Shown in pieces: positions 52,668-61,065 of a stretch of 64,000 nucleotides of DNA. Origin of the DNA: Rhizobium leguminosarum (GTDB taxonomy: Bacteria; Pseudomonadota; Alphaproteobacteria; Rhizobiales; Rhizobiaceae); assembly GCF_002953715.1 (NCBI RefSeq), contig NZ_CP025012.1:3162001-3226000 (forward strand), written 5' to 3'. The position numbers were made by a program, and so were the translations under genes. The notes beneath the pieces are model-generated. The model searched no databases, had not been told where the DNA came from, and worked only from the letters and a program-made list of their open reading frames with translations. Each line of letters begins with the position of its first letter. Within the stretch, counting starts at the first letter, position 1.

Positions 52668-53906
52668 ATGTATGAATATGCCATAGCATGGGAATGGCTC
52701 GCCTTCGCGGCACGCTGGTTCCATGTCATTACCGCGATCGCCTGGATCGGATCGTCCTTTTATTTTATCGCGCTCGATCTCGGACTGGTGAAACGCCCGC
52801 ATCTGCCGCCCGGCGCCTATGGCGAGGAATGGCAGGTTCATGGCGGCGGCTTCTACCATATCCAGAAATATCTGGTGGCGCCCGCCCAGATGCCGGAGCA
52901 CCTGACCTGGTTTAAATACGAAAGCTATTTCACCTGGATTTCCGGCTTCCTGATGCTCTGCATCGTCTATTATGGCGGCGCCGACCTCTTCCTCATCGAC
53001 CGGCATGTGCTCGACATCAGCCCGCCCGTCGCCATCCTGATATCGCTGGCGTCGCTTGCCCTCGGCTGGATCGTCTACGACCTGCTCTGCAAGTCGCCGC
53101 TTGGGCGGAATACCTGGGGGCTGATGGCGGTGCTCTATGTCGTGCTCGTCTTCATGGCCTGGGGCTATACGCAGCTTTTCACCGGCCGCGCCGCCTTCCT
53201 GCATCTCGGCGCCTTCACCGCCACGATCATGTCGGCCAACGTCTTCATGATCATCATTCCGAACCAGAAGATCGTCGTCGCCGATCTTATCGCCGGGCGC
53301 ACGCCCGACCCCAAATTCGGGCAGGTCGCCAAGCAGCGTTCGCTGCACAACAACTACCTGACGCTGCCCGTCATCTTCTTCATGCTGTCGAACCATTATC
53401 CGCTCGCCTTCGGAACGCAGTTCAACTGGTTGATCGCCGCCCTGGTCTTCCTGATGGGCGTCACCATCCGCCATTGGTTCAACACCACGCATGCCAGAAA
53501 GGGCCGGCCGACCTGGACGTGGATCGCCACCGTCATCCTCTTCATCCTGATCATGTGGCTTTCAACCGCACCGAAGCAACTGACGGGCGAGACGGATGCG
53601 GCGGCGGTCGCGCCCGCCTTCCAGCAATTTGCCGGCGATCCGCATTTCCCCGCCGTCAAGCAACTGGTCTCGACGCGCTGTTCCATGTGCCACGCGGCCG
53701 AGCCGGTCTATGAGGGCATCGTGCGGCCGCCGAAGGGCGTGCTGCTCGAAAATGAGGCGGAAATCGCCGCCCATGCCCGCGAAATCTATATACAGGCGGG
53801 CCGCAGCCATGCCATGCCGCCCGGCAACATCACCGACATCACGCCGGATGAACGCAAGCTGCTCGTCGCCTGGTTCGAGAGCGCAGTCGAAGGCAAGAAT
53901 CAATGA
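52668..53906 (+). CDS. puuD: Urate hydroxylase PuuD (membrane, cytochrome c domain)
   Basis: The 412-residue protein oxidises urate to 5-hydroxyisourate at the membrane. It has about eight hydrophobic spans, starting AFAARWFHVITAIAWIGSSF, and a C-terminal periplasmic cytochrome c domain with the haem motif CSMCH (Cys338, Cys341, His342) and a distal HAMPPGNI methionine region. PuuD replaces the soluble urate oxidase. Its gene overlaps guaD in an ATGA, so the pair is translationally coupled. Confidence 0.93.
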   Translation: MYEYAIAWEWLAFAARWFHVITAIAWIGSSFYFIALDLGLVKRPHLPPGAYGEEWQVHGGGFYHIQKYLVAPAQMPEHLTWFKYESYFTWISGFLMLCIVYYGGADLFLIDRHVLDISPPVAILISLASLALGWIVYDLLCKSPLGRNTWGLMAVLYVVLVFMAWGYTQLFTGRAAFLHLGAFTATIMSANVFMIIIPNQKIVVADLIAGRTPDPKFGQVAKQRSLHNNYLTLPVIFFMLSNHYPLAFGTQFNWLIAALVFLMGVTIRHWFNTTHARKGRPTWTWIATVILFILIMWLSTAPKQLTGETDAAAVAPAFQQFAGDPHFPAVKQLVSTRCSMCHAAEPVYEGIVRPPKGVLLENEAEIAAHAREIYIQAGRSHAMPPGNITDITPDERKLLVAWFESAVEGKNQ

Positions 53907-55246
53907 CGACGACACTCCTGCGCGGCCGCCTGCTTTCCTTCCATCGCGCACCGCTGAGCCTTGCCGACAGCCAAAGCTATCTCTACGAGGAGGATGGCGG
54001 CCTGCTGATGACCGACGGACTGATCACAGCGGTCGGCCCCTATGGCGACGTCAAGGCAAAAGCGGCGGAAGACACGATCGAGATCGACCACCGCCCGCAT
54101 CTGATCATGCCCGGCTTCATCGACATGCACCTGCATTTTCCGCAGATGCAGGTGATCGCCTCCTATGCCGGCAATCTACTCGAATGGCTGAACACCTATA
54201 CCTTTCCCGAGGAATGCCGCTTCGTCGAAAGCGCGCATGCCAAGCGCATCGCCACGCATTTCTTCGACGAGATGATCCGCCACGGCACGACCACGGCGGT
54301 CGCCTATTGCTCCGTGCACAAGACCTCGGTCGACGCCTTCTTCGCTGAGGCCATGCGGCGCAACATGCGCATGGTCGGCGGCAAGGTGATGATGGACCGC
54401 AACGCGCCGCAGGGCCTGCTCGACACGCCCGAGACGGGTTATGACGAGACGCGCCAGGTGATATCGGACTGGCACGGCAAGGGTCGAAACCATGTCGCCA
54501 TCACCCCGCGCTTCGCCATCACCTCCACGCCGGCGCAGATGGAGACCGTAGCTGCCCTCGCGCGCGAATTTCCCGACCTGCACATCCAGACGCATCTTTC
54601 GGAAAACCACGACGAGATCAAATTCACCTGCGAGCTCTATCCCGACGCGCTCGACTATACCGACATCTACGCCCGCTACGGCCTGCTCGGGCCGAAAAGC
54701 CTCTTCGGCCACGCCATCCACCTGTCCGAGCGCGAAGCCGATACCATGAGCGAGGCGGGTGCCGTCGCCGTCCACTGCCCGACCTCCAACCTCTTCCTCG
54801 GCTCAGGCCTGTTTCCGCTGAAGGCGCTGGCGCGGCGCGAAAAGCCGGTTCGCATCGGTGTGGCGACCGATATCGGCGGCGGTTCCAGCTATTCGATGCT
54901 GCGGACGATGGACGAGGCCTACAAGATCCAGCAGTTGCTCGGCGAACGGCTGAACCCGCTGGAAAGCTATTACCTGATGACCCGCGGCAATGCCGAGGCC
55001 CTGTCGCTGACGGACAGGATCGGCACGCTGGAACCCGGCACCGAGGCCGATCTCGTCGTTCTCGATGCCGCGGCGACACCGGCCATGGCGCTGAAGATGG
55101 AAGTGGTGAAGACGCTGCCCGAAGAGCTTTTCCTGCTGCAGACGATGGGCGACGACCGGGCGATCGCCGAGACGTATGTGGCCGGCGTTGCATTGAAGGC
55201 GGGGCTTCAATTGACACGGCCTGTTACCCTTGAAATCGGCCCGTGA
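53903..55246 (+). CDS. guaD: Guanine deaminase
   Basis: The 447-residue amidohydrolase converts guanine to xanthine and ammonia. Metal-site motifs are IMPGFIDMHLHFPQMQVIAS, the zinc His in QTHLSENHDEI, and VGVATDIGGGSSYSMLRTM-like sequence with the catalytic Asp. LNTYTFPEECRF is typical for guanine deaminases. It follows puuD with an overlap; xanthine dehydrogenase, encoded upstream, uses its product. Confidence 0.93.
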   Translation: MTTTLLRGRLLSFHRAPLSLADSQSYLYEEDGGLLMTDGLITAVGPYGDVKAKAAEDTIEIDHRPHLIMPGFIDMHLHFPQMQVIASYAGNLLEWLNTYTFPEECRFVESAHAKRIATHFFDEMIRHGTTTAVAYCSVHKTSVDAFFAEAMRRNMRMVGGKVMMDRNAPQGLLDTPETGYDETRQVISDWHGKGRNHVAITPRFAITSTPAQMETVAALAREFPDLHIQTHLSENHDEIKFTCELYPDALDYTDIYARYGLLGPKSLFGHAIHLSEREADTMSEAGAVAVHCPTSNLFLGSGLFPLKALARREKPVRIGVATDIGGGSSYSMLRTMDEAYKIQQLLGERLNPLESYYLMTRGNAEALSLTDRIGTLEPGTEADLVVLDAAATPAMALKMEVVKTLPEELFLLQTMGDDRAIAETYVAGVALKAGLQLTRPVTLEIGP

Positions 55247-55335
55247 AAGCTGCCTGGCACGGCCAATTTCCCGTAACACTCCTGCCAAATTCATGTTATG
55301 GCCGATAGTCGCATTCAGATGTGAAGGTTCAATTC

Positions 55336-56478
55336 ATGGCCACTCCGCTCACCATCGCTGATCTGAAAAAGCTTGCACAGCGCCGTGTGCCGAAGATGTT
55401 TTTCGACTATGCGGATTCGGGCGCCTGGACGGAATCGACCTATGCAGCCAACGAGAGCGATTTCAGCCAGATCAAGCTGCGGCAGCGGGTGATGGTCGAT
55501 ATGACCGACCGCACGCTGGAAACGACGATGATCGGCCAGAAAGTGTCGATGCCTGTGGCGCTGGCGCCGACCGGACTGACCGGCATGCAGCATGCAGATG
55601 GCGAGATGCTGGCGGCACGCGCCGCCGAGGAGTTCGGCGTTCCCTTCACGCTTTCGACGATGAGCATCTGCTCGATCGAGGACGTGGCGTCAGCGACGAC
55701 GCGCCCCTTCTGGTTCCAGCTCTACGTGATGAGGGACAAGGATTTCGTCCTCAACCTCATCAACCGCGCCAAGGCGGCCGGATGCTCGGCGCTGGTGCTG
55801 ACCGCTGATCTGCAGATCCTCGGCCAGCGGCATAAGGACCTGCGCAACGGCCTGTCGGCGCCGCCGAAATTCACCCCGAAACATGTCTGGCAGATGGCGA
55901 CCCGGCCCTTCTGGTGCCTGGACATGCTGCAGACCAAGCGCCGCACCTTCGGCAATATCGTTGGCCATGCGAAAAATGTCACCAGTATCGCCTCGCTCTC
56001 CGCATGGACGCATGAGCAGTTCGACCCCCGGCTGTCCTGGGCGGATGTCGCCTGGATCAAGGAACAATGGGGCGGCCCGCTGATCATCAAGGGCATACTC
56101 GATCCGGAGGATGCCAAGGCGGCCGTCGACACCGGCGCCGATGCGATCGTCGTCTCCAATCATGGCGGGCGTCAGCTTGACGGTGCCCCCTCATCGATCA
56201 GCATGCTGCCGAAGATCGTCGACGCCGTCGGCGACCGTATCGAGATCCATCTCGACGGCGGCATCCGCTCCGGCCAGGACGTGCTGAAGGCTGTGGCGCT
56301 CGGCGCCAAGGGCACTTATATCGGCCGCCCCTTCCTCTACGGCCTCGGCGCCATGGGCAAGGAAGGCGTATCGCTAGCGCTCGGCATCATCCGCAAGGAG
56401 ATGGACATCACCATGGCGCTCTGCGGCAGGCGCGACATCAACGATGTGAATTCGTCGATCATCGCCGGACGGCAATAA
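55336..56478 (+). CDS. lldD: FMN-dependent alpha-hydroxy acid dehydrogenase (LldD type)
   Basis: The 380-residue flavoprotein has the TIM-barrel pattern of L-lactate dehydrogenase/glycolate oxidase: VPKMFFDYADSGAWTESTYA, then LAPTGLTGMQHADGE, FWFQLYVMRDK, LIIKGILDPEDAKAAVDTGA and the active-site stretch VVSNHGGRQLDGAPSS with catalytic His and Arg. The most likely role is membrane-linked L-lactate oxidation to pyruvate. The ATG with AAGG upstream is preferred to a GTG five codons earlier. Confidence 0.88.
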   Translation: MATPLTIADLKKLAQRRVPKMFFDYADSGAWTESTYAANESDFSQIKLRQRVMVDMTDRTLETTMIGQKVSMPVALAPTGLTGMQHADGEMLAARAAEEFGVPFTLSTMSICSIEDVASATTRPFWFQLYVMRDKDFVLNLINRAKAAGCSALVLTADLQILGQRHKDLRNGLSAPPKFTPKHVWQMATRPFWCLDMLQTKRRTFGNIVGHAKNVTSIASLSAWTHEQFDPRLSWADVAWIKEQWGGPLIIKGILDPEDAKAAVDTGADAIVVSNHGGRQLDGAPSSISMLPKIVDAVGDRIEIHLDGGIRSGQDVLKAVALGAKGTYIGRPFLYGLGAMGKEGVSLALGIIRKEMDITMALCGRRDINDVNSSIIAGRQ

Positions 56479-56542
56479 CCTGCCGGAGAAGCCAGCTTAG
56501 AAGAGTCACGAGCCAGCCATCATGCAATCGACCGCATGCGAT

Positions 56543-56983
56543 TCAGCATAGCGGCAGGCCGTTGTTTGCATCGAACAGAAGGATCGCGAAAATCACCAGA
56601 CAGATGGCGAGGGCAAAACGCTGCCGCCAGACGATGCGGCGCGACCCGGCAATCCGCCTCTCCAAGCCAGGCGGCGCCCCGCCAGGCTTGCGAAGCTGCA
56701 TCCGGGACAACAGGTCGTCGACGGCGGCAAGGCCGGCGACCTCTGTCTCGTGGCTCGACGCAAGGCGAAACAGCAGCGCATCGAAGAGGAGATGGACCGC
56801 CAGCGCAAGGACCATCACGCAGAAAACGAGCATCAAGAGCCAGCCGAGCGATGGAACGAAGCCGCGATATCCCACGGCGATCGGGCCGGCAATCAGTGGC
56901 AGCAGCGCTGCCAGCCCGCAGCAGATCGAATTGCGGCCGAGACTTCGCGCAGCCGCCGAGGCCGTGACATTCCACTGCGTCAT
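56543..56983 (-). CDS. Small integral membrane protein of the lipid cluster
   Basis: The 146-residue product has about three hydrophobic segments (CGLAALLPLIAGPIAVGYRG, LGWLLMLVFCVMVLALAVHL and FALAICLVIFAILLF) and a charged loop. Its start overlaps the stop of the upstream PAP2/DSP gene in an ATGA, so the two are coupled. It matches no family I recognise. An in-frame extension of 40 codons lies inside the upstream gene and was dropped. Context suggests a partner in membrane-lipid metabolism. Confidence 0.6.
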   Translation of the reverse strand: MTQWNVTASAAARSLGRNSICCGLAALLPLIAGPIAVGYRGFVPSLGWLLMLVFCVMVLALAVHLLFDALLFRLASSHETEVAGLAAVDDLLSRMQLRKPGGAPPGLERRIAGSRRIVWRQRFALAICLVIFAILLFDANNGLPLC

Positions 56984-58308
56984 TGCAAGCCCTCCGTCAC
57001 GGCATGAAGGCTTTCCACGGGCAGATGAACACACCGCCCTGCCCGTTCGATCCGCCGCACGGCTTCGGATGGATCTTCGCAACGTCTGGTGATGAGCAGC
57101 CAACGCACGATGACGCAGGCGCTCCGCTGGAAGCCGAGCGCACAGCAGACGAGGACCGGTCCCTGCTGGCGCGAGGTCTCGATGAGGTTCGCCGCGGCGA
57201 GCGTCTGGATCTTGTCGAGGGCCGTAAGATCAAGGGTGGGAAAGCTGCACCAGCGCGCGCGCGTCCCGCCCGGACGCTGAAGTTCGCCGGTCATATCGAT
57301 CACCGTGGCAAAACGGTCGGCCTCGTGGCGACGCGGAAAACGACCGAGATGGACGCCGTCGGTGATCACCACCGATGCCGGCATTCGCCGGGTCCAGAGC
57401 CGAATATTGATGAGAGCGCCAAGCCGGTAGGGTGCGAGCAGCCAGCGGCTGGCAATCGTGGCCCGGCCATCGACGCGTTTCTGGAATATCTGCGGGCCGG
57501 CGCCGAAATATCCGAGCGCAACGATCACCAGCGCAACAGCCGGCCAGAGCAACAGAAGCGCCGCTGCCGATAAAGGCGTGCAGAGCGCTCCAAGGCCGAG
57601 AAATGCGATGGCACCGCACAGATAATAGAAGCCGAGACGGCGCGACTTTGGATCGCCGCTCATCGTAAAATTCGCGAGAGGCGAACCGGCATCGCGCGGA
57701 AAAAGCCAGATGGCAAACAGACCGAGCAGCATGCCGGTCGGTATGTCGATGATGTGATGCTGCCACGTGGTCAGCACGGAGACACCGATCAGGAAGCACC
57801 AGAGGTGCCAGAGGAGCCGCACCTTCCGCGGCAGCCGGCCGCGCAGATGATCCCAGATCACCACCAGGAGTGCGATATGGAGCGACGGCGCTTGATTGAA
57901 CGGCTTATCGAAGCCACCGAGGACGGCGAACATGAAGCCCGGCAGGCCACTCGTTGCCGGCCGCACGAAGGTCGCTTCGAGCGGAAACGCGATAAAGCAG
58001 GCTACGGCTACTATCTGGATCGTCAGATAACGCCTCGCCAGCCTATCCACATCGCGCGGCGCCGTGTTGATGAACAGGCAGAGTGCATAGAACAGATTGA
58101 TCGACCAATATGGAATGATGGTCCATCCGAGGAACGGAATGGCGCTTTCCCATGCGAAGGCGACGTTCGGCACATGAGCGCGTTGCGATGCCACCCAATT
58201 GGCGCCGCCATAGCTCAGATAGAAGAACGGCGCCAGGAAGGCGAGCCAGAGCGCTGCCCGCTTCGGGACCAGCGCTGTCTGGGAAAAAGTTGAACGTGCC
58301 TTCTCCAC
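56980..58308 (-). CDS. PAP2 phosphatase / dual-specificity phosphatase fusion protein
   Basis: The 442-residue protein joins two phosphatase types. Residues 1-270 are a membrane PAP2-like part with several spans and the histidine motifs QAPSLHIAL (His144) and TTWQHHIIDIPTG (His184/185). The last 130 residues form a cytoplasmic dual-specificity-phosphatase-like domain with the CX5R loop VLVCCALGFQRSA (Cys389, Arg395). The pair could remove phosphates from lipid-linked intermediates, such as phosphatidylglycerol-phosphate-type molecules, but the true substrate is unknown. It lies nine bases after the hydrolase/methyltransferase gene and overlaps the following membrane-protein gene. Confidence 0.78.
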   Translation of the reverse strand: MEKARSTFSQTALVPKRAALWLAFLAPFFYLSYGGANWVASQRAHVPNVAFAWESAIPFLGWTIIPYWSINLFYALCLFINTAPRDVDRLARRYLTIQIVAVACFIAFPLEATFVRPATSGLPGFMFAVLGGFDKPFNQAPSLHIALLVVIWDHLRGRLPRKVRLLWHLWCFLIGVSVLTTWQHHIIDIPTGMLLGLFAIWLFPRDAGSPLANFTMSGDPKSRRLGFYYLCGAIAFLGLGALCTPLSAAALLLLWPAVALVIVALGYFGAGPQIFQKRVDGRATIASRWLLAPYRLGALINIRLWTRRMPASVVITDGVHLGRFPRRHEADRFATVIDMTGELQRPGGTRARWCSFPTLDLTALDKIQTLAAANLIETSRQQGPVLVCCALGFQRSACVIVRWLLITRRCEDPSEAVRRIERAGRCVHLPVESLHAVTEGLQ

Positions 58309-58317
58309 GCTTTGCCC

Positions 58318-60102
58318 TCAGACTCTCTCAGCCAGCGACACGGTGAAAATGCCCCACTGGTCGATGCGCTGCTCGATCTTGCGGAAACCGGCTGCGGCGA
58401 CCAGCTGGTCCATTTCCTCTTGCGTCCGCCGCCGCATCACCCACGCCTCGCCGCCGCGGTGCGAGGTCAGGGCGCGGGCGATCATCTCCAGTTGCGGATG
58501 CCATGGCTGGTTGGTGTAGACGAGCAGACCACCGGGCTGCATCGCACGGGCGATCCCATCGAGCGAAGCGGCGATCAGCGCATTGTCGGAAAACAGCTCG
58601 TAAAGGCCGGAGACGATCGCGAGATCCGGAGCCGGCGTGATTGCAGCCAGCCCCTCGCCGTCAAAGGCATCCTGCTGGCGGAAGCTCACGAAATCACTCA
58701 GTCCGCGCGTGGCAATGCTCTTGCGGCCGGCGTCGACGTTGATGGAGAAATAGTCCTGCAACCGCGCACTATCGGGACGCACGGCAGCCGTCTCGATCGC
58801 ATCAAGGACATAACGGCCATGCCCGGCCGCTATGTCGAGCATGTGGGTACTGCGGCCGGCGGCTTTCAGGCGCTGCAGCGCGCGGTCGATCAGTTCCTGC
58901 AGGTGCAGCTTGCGCTGCCTGATGCCGCGCCAGCCGATCGCCTCGAGAAACACCTTGTCGATCAAACGCCCACCGGGGCCGAGCCCGCGCGGCTTGTTCT
59001 CGTAGACGTAATCGAGCGTCGAGCCGGAATCAAAGCCGGTCTTGACCCCGGTCCTTATGCCTTCGGACACCAGAGCGCCGATCTTGATGTTGAGGCGGCT
59101 GAGCACCCAGTAGATGCCGCGTGGGGATGTCGCATCAAGCGGGCTCGCGAGCCGGTCGGCCTCGTCCTTGGTATAGCCCTGGATATGGGCGGTGCGAAGG
59201 TCGGCAGGTGCCCAGGGCTCGGCGAAACACGCGTCGATAAAACGGCGGACCTCGGCCAGGGCAATCGCGCGGTCCTTTTCGCCGAGCGTGTCATGGTAGA
59301 AGCCGGCAAGCACATGCCGTTCCTTGATGCGGCTGCCGAGGTTTTCGTAAAACCGGTGCTGAGGCGCGTGTCGCACCACCCAGTCGCTGCCGGAGATCAG
59401 CAGCTGGGTTGGCACGGTGATGGCGCGGGCGTCTGCGACGACCCGGGCTGCCGCCTCATAGAGCTGCAACAGGATGTTGGAGGCAATCGGCCGGGTGATC
59501 AATGGGTCGGATTCGTACGAGGCGATGCGCTCGGGGTCATGCGTCAAGAACTTCGCCTTGACATAGGAATTGACGAAGAACGTTCCCTTGAGCTTTTCCC
59601 AGAACGCAATGCCCTCTTTGGCAAAAGGCACGTAGAGCTTGACGCTGAAGGCCGGTGAGGCCAGCACCAGCGCGCGGATCGGCGGCGCATAGTCGTGCAC
59701 CCAGGTGGTGGCCAGCACTGCGCCGACGCTCTGCGCAATGACGGCGATGTCTTCGACGGCAATACCACTTGTCTCGCTGACATGGCGGACGAAGCAATCG
59801 AGATCACGCGCAGAGGCTGCAAAGGATGGCGAATAGCCGCGCTCTCCCGGCGAACGCCCGTGGCCGCGGGCGTCCCAAGCGTAGAAGGCAAAATCATCAA
59901 GGCCGAGCTCGGTGGCGAGATGGGCGACGCGGCCGCTATGCTCGTGGCCGCGATGGAGAAGAATGATTGCGCCCCTTGCTGCAGCGCCCGTCGAAGGCCA
60001 CGTCCGATAAAACAGTCGGGTGCCGTCATGCGATGCGAATTCGGATTCATGCATTGGCTTGGCCGTCGAGGCGGGTTGCACACTATCGGCAGTTTGCAGC
60101 AC
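58318..60102 (-). CDS. Bifunctional alpha/beta-hydrolase / SAM methyltransferase
   Basis: The 595-residue protein has an N-terminal monoacylglycerol-lipase-like hydrolase (LLHRGHEHSGRVAHLATELG, AWDARGHGRSPGERGY and the nucleophile region VIAQSVGAVLAT). This is followed by a class I SAM-dependent methyltransferase (DIAAGHGRYVLDAI for the SAM site, ending with QPGGLLVYTNQPWHPQLEMI). The nucleophile elbow reads AQSVGA rather than GXSXG but keeps Ser. I placed the start at a GTG behind GGAGAAGACC; ATG starts further upstream lack ribosome sites. It is the first gene of a three-gene unit with the phosphatase fusion. Substrate unknown; a lipid head group or acyl chain is likely. Confidence 0.75.
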   Translation of the reverse strand: MLQTADSVQPASTAKPMHESEFASHDGTRLFYRTWPSTGAAARGAIILLHRGHEHSGRVAHLATELGLDDFAFYAWDARGHGRSPGERGYSPSFAASARDLDCFVRHVSETSGIAVEDIAVIAQSVGAVLATTWVHDYAPPIRALVLASPAFSVKLYVPFAKEGIAFWEKLKGTFFVNSYVKAKFLTHDPERIASYESDPLITRPIASNILLQLYEAAARVVADARAITVPTQLLISGSDWVVRHAPQHRFYENLGSRIKERHVLAGFYHDTLGEKDRAIALAEVRRFIDACFAEPWAPADLRTAHIQGYTKDEADRLASPLDATSPRGIYWVLSRLNIKIGALVSEGIRTGVKTGFDSGSTLDYVYENKPRGLGPGGRLIDKVFLEAIGWRGIRQRKLHLQELIDRALQRLKAAGRSTHMLDIAAGHGRYVLDAIETAAVRPDSARLQDYFSINVDAGRKSIATRGLSDFVSFRQQDAFDGEGLAAITPAPDLAIVSGLYELFSDNALIAASLDGIARAMQPGGLLVYTNQPWHPQLEMIARALTSHRGGEAWVMRRRTQEEMDQLVAAAGFRKIEQRIDQWGIFTVSLAERV

Positions 60103-60303
60103 GGTCTTCTCCAATTCTGATGGGTGGATAGGTTGCATCCATTGGCGAGCACAGTGATTTGCTTTCATTGCAAAAGTCTAGTTGCAAATGTAAGTCCTTT
60201 GCGTGAACCGATATGAGGTGCGGCCTTCCTCACAGCTACGACGAGCTGCACTGCCCGAGCCGAGATAGACTGTTCAAATGCCACGAAATTCCACTGAGGT
60301 AGC

Positions 60304-60915
60304 ATGTCTGTTTATCAATTGAAGTCCCGATTTCAGAACATTCTTCGCCCTCTAGTGCGCTCACTCGCAGCACGAGGCGTCACCGCCAATCAGGTGACTT
60401 CAGTTGCTGCCGCGGTCTCGGTGGCAGTTGGCCTTTTTCTGAGCCTCGCCCCGCCTCCGCATTGGTTCCTGCTGGTGCCTGTGTGGTTTCTCCTGCGCAT
60501 GGGCCTCAATGCCATCGACGGCATGCTCGCGCGCGAACATGGGCAGAAGAGCATCTTAGGCGCGTATCTGAACGAGATCGGTGATGTCGTGTCGGATGTC
60601 GCCCTGTATTTGCCGTTTGCCCTCATCGATCCGAACGGTTTGATGCCGGCGATGGCCGTCATATTCCTCTCGGCGCTGACGGAATTTACCGGCGTTCTGG
60701 GTCAAACGGTCGGCGCAAGCCGGCGTTACGACGGGCCGCTGGGCAAAAGCGACCGTGCGGTGCTTTTCGGCGCGCTCGGCATCTTTGTCGCGGTCGGTGG
60801 GACGTTTGCAGCATGGACATCGTGGCTTTGGGCGGTGGTGGCTCTACTTCTCATATGGACGATCATCAACCGCATCAGCGCCGGTATTCGCGAGGCGCAC
60901 ACACCCGCCCGATAG
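60304..60915 (+). CDS. CDP-alcohol phosphatidyltransferase-family protein (Asn-variant)
   Basis: The 203-residue integral membrane protein has the layout of CDP-alcohol phosphotransferases. The family signature D-x2-D-G-x2-A-R-x8-G-x3-D-x3-D appears as Asn69-x2-Asp72-Gly-x2-Ala-Arg-x8-Gly86-x3-Asn90-x3-Asp94. Two of the four metal-binding aspartates are therefore asparagine, yet the rest is intact. It may use a different metal arrangement or substrate, or belong to a YnjF-like subgroup. It is divergent from the hydrolase/methyltransferase gene, and a shared role in phospholipid synthesis is likely. The start follows TGAGGTAGC. Confidence 0.78.
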   Translation: MSVYQLKSRFQNILRPLVRSLAARGVTANQVTSVAAAVSVAVGLFLSLAPPPHWFLLVPVWFLLRMGLNAIDGMLAREHGQKSILGAYLNEIGDVVSDVALYLPFALIDPNGLMPAMAVIFLSALTEFTGVLGQTVGASRRYDGPLGKSDRAVLFGALGIFVAVGGTFAAWTSWLWAVVALLLIWTIINRISAGIREAHTPAR

Positions 60916-61065
60916 GAGCGACCGCCGATCCGCTGCCGGGTCTTCCATCGGTAAATGTGATCCGGAAACTGTGTCGATTCTCTCCTTCTAACCGCACGTT
61001 AAGCTTAGGTTGTATTTTTAGCGCGACCTCTTGAAAGCACAAAAGCGGTGCTTTATGTTTTAGCT

